Source of the DNA: Limnanthes douglasii subsp. nivea | Taxonomy: Eukaryota > Streptophyta > Magnoliopsida > Brassicales > Limnanthaceae | Direction: 5' to 3' | Assembly: GCA_036936605.1 (NCBI GenBank) | Contig: JAUPFV010000002.1 | Location: forward strand, 124,170,376-124,234,375 | Length of the DNA stretch: 64,000 bases | Shown here: one piece after another, positions 23,510-33,540 of the stretch | How the letters are laid out: each line of letters opens with the position of its first letter | Numbering within the stretch: the first letter of the stretch is position 1 | Made by a program: the position numbers and the translations under genes | Notes under the pieces: model-generated | Told to the model about the DNA's origin: nothing | Database searches by the model: none | The model's input: the letters and a program-made list of their open reading frames with translations, nothing else

Positions 23510-25740
23510 TATAAAAAGCTTGTAATATTGAATTAAATAAAAGTTACAAAAGGTTCATGGGGTGGGATACCCTTTAAAATTGCAAGATCATTATAGCATA
23601 CAATAGGAAAAAGAGCTAGCAAGAGGGGAAAATAGAGAAATTAGCCATGGAAGGGATATTTCGATCATTTGAATCTGTAGCGAAGATTGGAGAGGACCAG
23701 ATGGGCGGTGCTAGTGAAGAGAGATAGTTTGTCATTGTAGATTCTGTTGTTCCTTTCCTTCCAGATGTAATAGATAGTGGCACAGAAAGCGGTATTTCAG
23801 TGAAGTCGACGGCTCTTATCAGAGGGGGCCCAAGAGCTTGCAGTCTCGTGCCATTGATTCCAAGATGTCGGTGTAGGGGGAAGGAGGATTCTTTGGGTTA
23901 GGATTTCCCAGATGGCGGAGGAGTAGGGGCAGAGGATTAGGAGGTGATCTAGTGTTTCTGGGGCGGTATTACAGAGGACACAGGATGCTGGGCAATCGAG
24001 GCCCCAAGAGATAATTCTGTCCCGGGTAGAAAGCTTGTTGTGGATAGCAAGCCAGGTGATGAAGGAGTATCTGGGGATAGAGAATTTATTCCAGACGAGG
24101 TTTTCCCATCTGACCTTAGAAGATGGAGGCTTGAGGGAAGAGTAGGCTCTATTGATGATAAATTCGGGTTTGGAGTTGTTTGGGATCCATATAAAAGTAT
24201 CAGGGTCAGAAGAGGCGGGGGGGGGGGGAGGTCATCCAGGGCTGAAGTGATTTCTTGAAGGTGGTCACGGAGGTGGCGGTTGGGGGCTCTAGCGTGGGCG
24301 GGCCAGGACCACATCCCATTTGTACAAATGTATTTTAACGTCTTTAGGTTTCAGAGATGGGTGAGGGCTAAGATGTGAGGGCCAAATCGGTTGACAAGAG
24401 ACGTAGGGAATAACCAGGGGTCATGCTAAATGGAGGTGTTGGCTCCATTTCCAATTCTTACTCGGTAGAGATTTGATGCTTTGCTTTTTAGGTTAAGGAT
24501 TTTCTTCCAATTCCAGCTCTCAGAGGGTGGGAGGGGGAAAGACCAGAAGCATTTGGATTTGATTTTTTTCCGAAAGAATCCATTGAGTCCAGAGAGAGCT
24601 TTTGTTTCGAGTGAGGATGGACCAGAGAAGTTTGAGGGCAGCCGCCTCATTCCAGATTTTTAAGTCTGGAATCCCACGGCCACCCTCATCTTTGGACACG
24701 GTCAGCTTACTTCATGCTATCTTTGCTCCAGTGAATTTCATTTCTGGTCCAGACCAAAGGAAACGACGAAGCAATTGGGACAATTCGTTGAGGACACGAG
24801 CGGGGAGGATGAAGATGGAAGACCAGTAGACTTGGCTGGCGAAGAGCACCGATTTGATGAGTTGAAGACGACCCACATAGGAGAGGTGCTTGGAGGTCCA
24901 AAAGTTGATGCGGTTGGTGATGTTGTGGAAGAGAGGGCGACAATCATTGTAAGAGAGGCGCGATGATATGAGAGGAACTCCTAGGTACCTGACGGGGAGG
25001 GAGCCCTCCGTGAAGTCGAGGTAATGAAGTATGCTGTGCTTTATAGTGGGAGAGGTGCTCGAGAAAAAGATGGTGCTTTTGGCCGGATTTAGGTGAAGGC
25101 CTGATATTGCGGCAAATTCGGTGAGTCATTCCATAATTAGATTAATTAACGAGAGGTTGGCCCTGCAGAGGATCATAAGGTCGTCCGTGAAGCAAAGTTT
25201 GATTATCTTGAGCTTTTGGCACTTCCAGTGAAAGCCAAATGATGATTTTTGTCTTTTCTCTTGAAGGATTCTGGAGAGTACCTGCATGACAATAACAAAG
25301 AGATACGGGGAGAGGGGATCACTCTGACGAAGACCCTTTTTGCCACGGAAAAGGATCATCGGCTTCCCATTTATACAAACCGAGTAGGAGACAGAAGTGA
25401 TACATTGGATGATCTAATTAATCATGGGCATAGGGAAACACATGGCTAAGAGGATATCCAAGATTACTTCCCATCTAATATTGTCAAAAGCTTTCATAAG
25501 GTCGATTTTGAGGGCACATCTAGGACCTTTTCGGTTTGTTTGATAGCCATACAGAAGGTTTTGGGTGAGTAAGATGTTGTCTACAATAGAGCGGCCCGGG
25601 ACGAAATCAGATTGCGAGGGGTCAATGAGGGCTGGTAGGGATGGCTTAATTCTGTTAGCAATGATTTTGGAGATGATTTTGTAAATTACATTGCAACAGG
25701 AAATTGGACGGAAGTCAGAAGGGGACGAATCTGACCATGA
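23510..25740 (-). mobile_element. 5'-truncated L1-type LINE (LINE-2) inside the MULE-like element
   Basis: The minus-strand element starts abruptly inside the reverse transcriptase (about 25,737) and ends in a short 3' UTR and AT-rich tail near 23,510, adjoining the left TIR. 5' truncation is the usual result of incomplete target-primed reverse transcription. Its composition is clearly more GC-rich than the surroundings, marking it as a foreign layer. No TSD could be fixed. Confidence 0.85.
23640..25737 (-). pseudogene. LINE-2 ORF2 fragment: reverse transcriptase and C-terminal region
   Basis: From the 5' break: FRPISCCNVIYKIISKI, DPSQSDFVPGRSI, ALKIDLMKAFD, then GLRQSDPLSPYLF (about 25,330) and LCFTDDLMIL (about 25,180), where the catalytic box is FTDD instead of FADD. 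ISGLHLNPAKS and VRYLGVPL follow, with a WSSIFILPARV thumb-like part. The zf-RVT-like C-terminus (about 24,250-23,650) is split by frameshifts around a proline-rich stretch encoded opposite the G-run at 24,217. The endonuclease and ORF1 are absent. Not functional. Confidence 0.86.
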
Positions 25741-26104
25741 CTATCTTTAAACCTGAGATATCATCAAAAGCCCCAAACGTCAAGACAAAAAGGAAACAGG
25801 TTGAACGAACATAACAATTTTGAGAATGAACAAAAAATTTCAAAATCCAAGCGTTTCATTTCTTCTTTCCGTTCCCCTCTTTAAGATTTTCTCACCAACC
25901 AAACATATTTAAAAAAAAAGGTTTATTGCAACAACAGAAACTATGAAAACAAGGGTAGATGATAAAATTGAAGGGAAATAGCTAGCTAGATAGATTATGA
26001 ATTTATGATAAAGATTTACCGACCAACGCCATGACCAAAAAAATATTTATTTTCTTCTTAATTCTTAATGTTCTCTATTGATTGGTTCTATTAAAGGAAT
26101 AAGA
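25741..26104. other. Unique interior of the MULE-like element
   Basis: About 360 bp between LINE-2 and the right TIR. It is AT-rich, with no ORF or motif that I recognise, and is probably original interior or extended inverted-repeat sequence whose partner was disrupted by LINE-2. Confidence 0.5.
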
Positions 26105-26492
26105 ACGAAAAAAAAGTGAGAGAAGAGGAAGGATTCTGAGGAAGAAGAAGTTCCTATAAGTTTAAAAGGTTTTGAAGATTATTTATTTAATTAAGTAAAA
26201 GTGTTTAATTATTTAATTGGTGTCATCTAAACAAAAATTGCTACTTAAGCAATACCGACGCCAACAAGAATTTTAGTCAAAGGGAAAAATCGTATCTAAA
26301 GTTAAGGGACTAGTAATGATATAAAATTCTAGTGACTATAGTTACAGGTGGCAAGTTCACATGGATCAAAGGATCTGGTGGACTAACTTTCTCCATAGCT
26401 GATAGTTTAAGAACTACGAACGAACTTTTGAAAGTCAAAGGACTATTTGTCACCAAATGTGATAGTTCATGGATGATATACTGTTCAAAGGC
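26105..26492 (-). repeat. Right TIR of MULE-like element
   Basis: Reverse complement of the left TIR, ending gcctttgaacagtatatc when read inward. Adjacent ttacaacata (26,493-26,502) is the right-hand target duplication. Confidence 0.88.
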
Positions 26493-26563
26493 TTACAACA
26501 TATATTAACTAAATCTTTGACTAAAATAAATTAGATATTAATCTAATTTATTTCCTTCTAACA
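26493..26563 (-). repeat. 5' LTR of inner copia, part 2 (split)
   Basis: Contains the LTR start, TGTTAGAAGGAAATAAATT on the minus strand. It joins seamlessly with 22,789-22,944 after removal of the MULE-like element, and is followed by the gctac target duplication. Confidence 0.9.
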
Positions 26564-26568
26564 GCTAC

Positions 26569-28000
26569 AAAACATGTTTTATGTCTTTCCAAATTACGCA
26601 CGCAATTGTTTTTTTTTTTTTGTAAATCAATTTGTAACAATTGTTTTCCCCCTCTACGTAATGGGACAAGTTCCACATTACCCATGCAATTGGTTTTTTA
26701 GATTTAACGTGCTAAATGCTTTTACCTAGTTATTTTTTAATTTCAATCCTAAAAGTTTTGAATTTATCCAGGGTCTCTTACTTCTCATCATGAGAAGGAT
26801 ATGAATTACCAGTGCCGATTAAATAATTTATTTGGAAACGACACACAAATATCCGTATGAATCAATTTTTTTATTTCATTCTTTCTATTTTACTAACCTT
26901 ATTTGTTTTGGTCTATTTCCTCTAGAAACACTCAATACAAGTACACAAATCGGAGTAATCGATGAGACCTAATAAACCTTCAACTACAAGCTTATCCATT
27001 CTTACTTTGGATGTATAACTTAACTATGTGTGCCACACTTTACATGAGTTTATAGTTTTATTAATCGTATTCATTACAGGTTGTGCATTCATAGAAACTT
27101 TATGATCATTGACAGTATCTAATAAGGAAAGTTTATGTTCCATTGTCAAGTTACCATAACCAATAATCATAGCATTATAAGAGAGAGTGAAACAATGTCT
27201 TTCTAAAAGACAATAATAACCATACATGTCCAAAAACCGGAAAAAATGAAATTCCTTCAAAACATAGTAACATATATAACATTGTCTAAAATAATACATG
27301 TCATGTGGTAAGGTTTAAATTTAAATCATAAATTGCCAACACTTTGTACCAACTTCTGTCAGTTGTGAAGATGTACCTCTTATTCTCACTTAGCTTTTAG
27401 CTCCTTTATACACCCTGCAAAGAAATACAATCATGAGTTGTTGCAACCGTATCAATCCACCATGTATTATTTTTTACATAAATAAGATTAACTTCTTAAA
27501 CAAAAAAAAAGACTCGTGATTACCTTTACTTAGCAAGTAAACTCGACGTTTCTCAACAATCCTTATTGAGATGTCCTTTTTTTGCAGAAAAAATGTATCG
27601 ACCTACCATAGATTTTTAGGCTTATTTTTCTTAGTCAGACCGAAGCCCAGTCATCTGCCATCACTTTTTCGCTTTTGCCTCATCCCATTCATGGAAATAA
27701 CCATTTTCACTTAGACAGTTCTCTTTTAAGATTGTCTTTCTCTTGTGAAACATGTGTAATCAATTCATTTATTGTCCATTTTCCCTACATGTAGTTTTAG
27801 GCGGACTAGAAATGCTTCTCGAGAGAGATTGAAAAATAGACCCCATCATACATTTTTAGATAAGTCTTCCTTGATTTCAAACATACATATCCCCATAATA
27901 TGCTCTCTTTTTCCACTGTACCTCAAGGTAGATATCTTGTTTATGAGACGTTTCATTTCTACCTAATCATTTTGGGTGAATAATTTCTCATCTTGAGTAT
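26569..28000 (-). pseudogene. Outer copia: gag, GAG-pre-integrase and integrase start (broken)
   Basis: Reading right to left, a gag-like region ends with the zinc-knuckle half KKGHLNKDC (about 27,560-27,590). GAG-pre-integrase follows in 27024-27299 with DMYGYYCLLERHCFTLSYN and LSLLDTVND. Then come RMDKLVVEGLLGLIDYSD (about 26,960) and an integrase piece, LDKFKTFRIEIKKxLGKSI (about 26,750), whose frame is cut at 26,568 by the inner copia. Multiple stops. These parts supply the N-terminal half of the polyprotein whose RT half lies at 17,950-19,162. Confidence 0.78.
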
Positions 28001-28020
28001 ATAAACCATTTATTTCACAT

Positions 28021-29373
28021 AATAATTATAGTATATAATAATTATAGTATATAAACCATTTATTTCCCAAATACATACAAAATACACCATATCTAAAGAC
28101 TTATCATATGAAATAAATCAATTTTTTTTATAGTGAATAATGCTTTTCAAAAAACAAACAATAACGTGAACAGTGCATGTAAATAATGTCGTGAATTTTG
28201 ATTTTTGAAATTACTATACATCGATTTTTTTCAGTCAAAACAATTTTGCAACATACTGTTGCTATCATTGGGCCAGTCGTTGCTGGTGTCGTAGTAGTGG
28301 GTTGTGGTTTCTTTGCAAATTGTGGTGTTAATTCGCATCGGTATCAGCTAGTTTGTCACAATGAACGTCCCCGAATAACCTTCGATCAATAATAACATTT
28401 GGGGTTTATGTCATTGATGGGCCGTTGGCTAGAATTGTTCTGTTAAATTAGGGTTTGGTTGATTTTAAATTCGCAAGGAAAATTTCCAACAACCAAACGA
28501 TTTCTTATTTAATGGAATAAAAATCAAATCCTATCAAAACAATATATTTATTTATAAAAACTTAAACATATAAATATGATTTTTCTTATGAGAAAATTAA
28601 TCAATTCACCTTTTCTCACATAAACCCTAAATCCATACCTCCTACCAAATCAATTAACAAATAACCCAATGGTATGGATTTTGTACATAAAAGCATGTTT
28701 TTTTTATTCAACGATAGATATACATATAGTTTATCCTATGAATCATAAGAAGGTTTTTCCCTCTGTACCAATTGATAGAACTTATATTGATAACCTAATA
28801 TAATTATTACAAACATGAAATAATAAATAAAGTACTTTCAAATTTGTTTGTTGTTATCCATATTCTTTGTGTTAAATGCGAAGATGGTTGCAGATCTTGT
28901 TTCAGCAAAACAACAGCTTACCTTTTAAATTTAGATTGAAGGAATGTCTTAACTTAGTTTTATTTTTTTTAAACCAGGAAATGCACTATTCTATTGATGA
29001 ATGAATTACATATTTAATTATATAAGAGATCTAGGCTTTAAGTCTTGGAAACTATTTCAAAATCAAAGGTCCAAACAATATGGCACAATGCTTATATTCA
29101 AGACATTTTTAATGTTTGAGGTCAGATTGAAACCCTAAATCTCTTTACCCCTATTCGACTCTCTATAACATGTCTCATCATCTCCAAATTCAATCAGTTG
29201 ATATGCTAAATATTTCAACCTTCTCTGTAAAAAATATCATCCTTATGGATGATACGAATCAATAGATGTTTTGTGATACTTTAGTTCTATATTATTTAAT
29301 TATTTGAAGGTATCTCTTCTTATCTGCATTCTTATTTGATTTTGCTTTAACCGTTGATAGGATCGAATTTTGT
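28021..29373. other. Intergenic DNA between copia and gypsy nests
   Basis: No gene recognised. Near 28,010-28,070 the strings aataattatagtatat and ataaaccatttatttc are each repeated. A region near 28,960-29,020 has the look of a LINE/SINE 3' tail on the minus strand, but too little is left to name it. Confidence 0.5.
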
Positions 29374-29715
29374 TGATAGTGGGGATTCAATTTATTTTAG
29401 AGAACATTTTAGACCTACAAGAAAAAACTATGCCATGTAAGTTGAGTGCTTGTTGACTAAGCAATATGACAGTTTCGAATGTTATTGGGTATGAGGCTCA
29501 TAAGGCTCAACCATATTTACGACCCAACCCGATGGGTCCATAAACCTAAAATTTTATATAAATTGACAAAAAAACAACATTAAATGGGTTGAATGTTTCT
29601 CTTTTCACAAAATTTAATACTAGCACTTATATTATCTTTCTTCCCTCCATCACAAATTTAATACTTTGTCGAACTACTTACCAAAAATACCCTCAAACTA
29701 GATTTTACCATCACC
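29374..29715 (+). repeat. Candidate 5' LTR end of element A
   Basis: Sequence before the PBS ends in ccatca and contains a TATA-like tttatataaa near 29,554. The start (tgttgatag) is only a guess, because no second LTR copy lies inside the window. Confidence 0.4.
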
Positions 29716-29718
29716 AGA

Positions 29719-29738
29719 TTGGCAACCACAGTGGGAGC
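29719..29738 (+). other. PBS-like site of element A
   Basis: ttggcaaccacagtgggagc is a decayed version of the ttggcgcc...gtgggg sequence that follows the 5' LTR in many plant gypsy elements. Related sites follow the LTRs of B, C and E here. Confidence 0.65.
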
Positions 29739-29831
29739 AAAGGGTACTTGAGTATCAATATTCAAAACCTATTTAGCCTTCAGAGTTCTTTCGAGCATGG
29801 ATCTAGATATGCAGATAGATCCACATCTTTA

Positions 29832-30890
29832 CAATGAGGAAAATCAGAGGTAATGAAGAGCCTGCGAATATGTCTCATGTGAATTATAATTCCGAGGACA
29901 CACTCTTAATACAAGAGGACTGTGATCAACTCAGGGCTGATGAGCCACTCAAAACCTAGAGACAGACTGAAAACAATTTGTGCAAGAATAATCTAACAAA
30001 ATATTTCAAACCTGATAGGATGGATAATAACCTCAAGAAAAGTTTAAATGATAAATTATTTTGAGCCCACCAAGAATTTAACAAGGAACAACGAGCTAAA
30101 TGTTGTACAAGCACATTGGATTCTATTGATGGGTCCACAATTAAGTCTAATTTAAAATTTTATTCTTCCTCTTCAAGTAGTGATCATGAACGTAAAAAGA
30201 AAAAAAATTAGTTCAGAAGCATTTAAAAATGGGTTAACTCATTGTTTCGAACAAGTGGTCATAGTCTCACTTTGACAAGAGCTGTTGGATGGAGAATTGG
30301 ATTATTTGATGACTAAGAAGGAATCTTATAGATGGGGAGGGTTGTTAAATCGGGTCGAAAAATAGATTACGGTTGAGGAAACTAAGAAATCAAAGCAGCC
30401 TCAAGAGTACAAGGTTGCACCCGCAACCTCTACCCCAAAACCTAGTACTCAATAACAGACTACAGTTAATAATCGACCTATGGATTTAGGGAAAATTTCA
30501 CATCGACCTAGACAGAGTCAGTATAATCAGGGTCAATAATCAAGGCCAAAGGGAAATCAATGGGTCCAATCTGAATACTATGCAAAATTGATTAAAAATA
30601 TGACTACCATCTACAAAAGAACTAAGAATCATGTGAAATTTTGAAGGCTAGCTCCTATGACACTAAAGGCTATATTGCTTTGAAACAAGAAAAAAACCTC
30701 CGATTGAAAATGGGAAATTAACCACTTTTGTGAAGTCACGAGGGAAGAATACACAACCAGGAAATAGGGTACTTTCTAGTGCAAGTGGGGTTCAAAATAC
30801 ATCACCCAATATCCGAAAGCAAAATACCGAAATATCTAAACAAGATAGTACAATGGTGACTGTTGAATAGTTCGATGTGGATTTATAATA
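29832..30890 (+). pseudogene. Element A gag (broken)
   Basis: The reading starts with MRKIRGNEEPANMSHVN and breaks within 70 codons. Polar, lysine- and serine-rich pieces follow (SSSSSSDHERKKKK near 30,170). A downstream piece reads RPRQSQYNQGQ and QWVQSEYYAKLIKNMT (about 30,500-30,600), typical of the gag C-terminal part of Tat-type elements. Frames change repeatedly. Assigned mainly from position between PBS and protease/RT. Confidence 0.6.
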
Positions 30891-32723
30891 CTTGATTCTG
30901 ACCGAGATCGAAACCAAATCAATATGGTAGTAAAAATTACTAGAAGAATATATAAGTTTTGTTTATTCTTTGAGTCACTGACTATTTTGGGAGGGGATAC
31001 AAAAATAGCTCCATCAAAGTCTTCACAGAAAAGACATGTAGACAGTTTGACTACACATCTTTATTAAAGTCCTTCTTCATTTATAGTAATCGATTAAGAT
31101 GGCTTGGGGGAAGTGGAATGGCCCTATGAAGACGCTGTGGTAATAGAGGCATCCATTGAAGGCCCTGAGATTTAAATTTTTTTGATTGACATGGTAGTTT
31201 GACAGATTTTTTAATTATGTCCATTTACAAGCATATAAAGAATCCTTCGGTTATCCAAAGATCAAATAGAAGTATAACAGGATTTACTAACAATTCTTGC
31301 TGAGGTCATTAGGGAATTCGAAGGTGAAGCTTCGTTAGGTAAGGGACCTTTTAAAAAAATGGTTAGAGTGTCTTTGTGGTTGTGGATTGTCAGACCTCCT
31401 GCAATGAAATTTTTGGTAGGTCATGTTTGTCAAGGATGCACGTTGTTGCATCAATAGTTCGCCAATGTTTGAAGTATGCAGTTGGGACTCAAGTATGAGT
31501 GGTTCGAAGCATCCAAAAAGTGGCTAGAGAATGTTATGTTACATATCTTGCTTTTAAATCTCTGGAAAATATGATATCTAAGAAAGAATAACAATTACTA
31601 GAGTCCTCTTTGGATCCAAACAAGATAAATGATCCAAGAGAGACTCTTAGTTTTATGCTTACAATCGAATAAGTTGAAATACATAGTCTGGCAAAAAATA
31701 AAAACATTCGAATAGGAACAAAAAAACCATCATAACTGAAAAAGACGTTTCTAGGCTTCCTATTTAAACATTTACATTTATTGCTTGGTCCATTGAGGAT
31801 GTGACTGGTGTGTCAGCATATACCATTTACTACAAGCTGTCTATTCATGTCGATGCAGGCACGGTAATACAAAAAATGAGCGTTTTTCTAAAGAAAAATC
31901 AGATGTGTTAGTTAAAGAAGTGGATATGTTAACAAGGTAGGAAACATACGTGAATCCCAATATCCACTTTGGAATGCAAACCCGATGTTTGTAAAAAATA
32001 AAAATGGTAAGTGGTGAATGTGCATCGATTTCACAAATCTCAACAAAGCTTGTCATAAGGATCTTTTTATCATTTTCTTGAATAGATCAGCGGGTAGATT
32101 CGACTTCAGATAATAAGTTCCTATCTTTTATGGATGCATTATCTAGGTATAATCTGATTCAGATGGATCCGAACGACCAAGATCACACCACATTCATCAC
32201 GGATATGGGGCTTCATTATTATAAAGTAATGTCTTTTTGGTTGAAAAATGCTTGGGTAACTTACCAACGATTAGCCAATAAAGATTTTGGCAGTCATATC
32301 GGAAGAAATATGGAAGTATACATTGACGAAGCTTGTGAAGAAGCGAGCTTCTCCCCCCAAAAAAAATGATGGTGAAGAGTCCAAAGAAGGAGGATCATAT
32401 ACTTGATCTCCAAGAAACATTTTCTAATCTTGAAGCTATTAATTTGAAATTGAATATTGAGAAATGTACATTTGGGGTTCGATTTGATAAATGTTTGGGC
32501 TACATCATTAGTGATAAGGAGATTCAGGTTGACTGGTCCATAAGGTAGATAACTATCTTTGCCATGTTTACTACGTTAGTAAGATTATATTGAATGTAGA
32601 GCAGAGGTACCTCAAGTTAGAAACGCTAGCTCTAGCTTTGATAATAGCAGCCTGAAAAATGAGACCTTATTTTAAAACACATTTGATTATCGTTCAAACT
32701 TCCTTTCCTCCAAAAAATGTGTT
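30891..32723 (+). pseudogene. Element A protease and reverse transcriptase (broken)
   Basis: The protease region is too eroded to read confidently. The RT is clear in 32130-32369: MDALSRYNLIQMDPNDQDHT, FWLKNAWVTYQRL and NMEVYIDEA, where the catalytic YVDD is now YIDE. The next piece (32366-32548) reads NLEAINLKLNIEKCTFGV and GYIISDKEIQVD. The start of RNase H (LKLETLALALIIAA, KMRPYFKTHLIIVQTSFP) runs to 32,728, where element B interrupts it. The lost second Asp alone would abolish activity. Confidence 0.82.
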
Positions 32724-32728
32724 ACAAA

Positions 32729-33106
32729 TGGTGTGAGTTATTTTGGAATGAGGGTAATTTTATCAGATGTTTTGAGGTATTTTAAGGCTATTAAATGTTT
32801 GGATGATTTGTAGTGAGAGATTTAAGCTGTCTAGTTATATTAAATATTCATTACCCTCATTAATGAAAGTGGTTGGGTATTTATACCCTTAATTATGGAC
32901 CTATGGGCTTTCGTGTCAAATTATGAAATCGGGTCAAATTCAAAGACCCATTAGTTTATTAAGCAGATTGGCAATTAGCTTAGTTAAAAGGTGTTTAGTG
33001 TTTTAATACTTTTGTCCTGTCCGGACACTTCAGTGGGTAATTATTTTCTGGATTACCCCTGTCCGGTTTTCACAGTGAGTGGTGGTGAATAATTCGAGAC
33101 TCATCA
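32729..33106 (-). repeat. 3' LTR of element B
   Basis: Plus-strand ends are tggtgtgag...gactcatca, so the minus strand starts TGATGAGTC and ends CACACCA. A PPT-like aaaaaaagggccac adjoins it at 33,107-33,120 on the minus strand. Confidence 0.92.
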
Positions 33107-33438
33107 GTGGCCCTTTTTTTAGGTTTTGTCAAAGGTCTTTGGCAAGACCAAAAAACTCTCTTAAGCAATAAAAATATTCTCCGGACTGTTCATGTATTCA
33201 GCTCAGGGTTTATCCGGACTGAATACTTCTCAGGAATTTCAAGAGTTTTGCTCTGGATCGTGGGACACGTGTCACACTTTGATTCGTTTTACCAGCCGTT
33301 TTCTTTCTAGAACGGCGCTCCCACTAATCCCAAAAAGCAACTCCTGCATTTAATGTTTCTTACGTTAGCGCTGCCTTCAATCATTACCTTTGCCTTTTCG
33401 TTTTCTCCTAGGTATTAGTAACGTTTTTGCCTCACTAG

Positions 33439-33445
33439 TATAAAT
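33439..33445 (+). promoter_or_regulatory. TATA box-like element upstream of B antisense ORF
   Basis: tataaat is followed within about 30 bp by a pyrimidine-rich cttccttttacagtttcacc, resembling a plant TATA plus initiator. It lies about 290 bp before the first long antisense frame, inside the element and pointing opposite to gag. Function is inferred. Confidence 0.5.
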
Positions 33446-33540
33446 TACTTCCTTTTACAGTTTCACCATCTTCATCACTTTGTCATTTCTTCTTTTCAAA
33501 GCTTTTTACTTCTCCTTTTAAAATCTTTCTTGGGTAGGTT

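Larger units (their letters stand above)
22945..26492. mobile_element. MULE-like TIR element inserted in a copia LTR
   Basis: The terminal inverted repeats start g(g/c)ctttgaa(g/c)agtatatc and run for roughly 380-550 bp on each side. The insertion is bracketed by ttacaatgta on the left and ttacaacata on the right, a 9-10-bp duplication with two mismatches, and the LTR is contiguous once the element is removed. Long TIRs with about 9-bp duplications fit Mutator-like elements. No transposase is present, so it is non-autonomous, and most of its interior is a LINE. Confidence 0.85.
19168..26563 (-). mobile_element. Inner Ty1/copia retrotransposon
   Basis: A complete-ended copia element inserted into the outer copia. 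LTRs begin TG(TT/--)AGAAGG and end CTTTTGACA on the minus strand. A PBS matching initiator tRNA-Met (tggtatcagagcgg) abuts the 5' LTR, and a PPT-like ttgagagagga abuts the 3' LTR. The flanking 5-bp duplication is gttac (19,163-19,167) versus gctac (26,564-26,568). The 5' LTR was later split by a MULE-like element (22,945-26,492). The internal region is only about 3.3 kb, because gag is essentially missing. Confidence 0.9.
17100..28020 (-). mobile_element. Outer (older) Ty1/copia retrotransposon, interrupted
   Basis: Collinear copia fragments on the minus strand flank a younger insertion (19,168-26,563). Right flank: gag knuckle, GAG-pre-integrase and start of integrase. Left flank: reverse transcriptase, RNase H and a candidate 3' LTR. 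The order and frames match a single copia element read right to left. No matching 5' LTR was found around 28-29 kb, so the 5' end seems lost. Heavy stop density indicates the oldest layer of this nest. Confidence 0.82.

Noticed and set aside
28960..29060. Additional truncated LINE 3' end
   Set aside because: A tail-like stretch exists, but no coding remnant or duplication supports an insertion.
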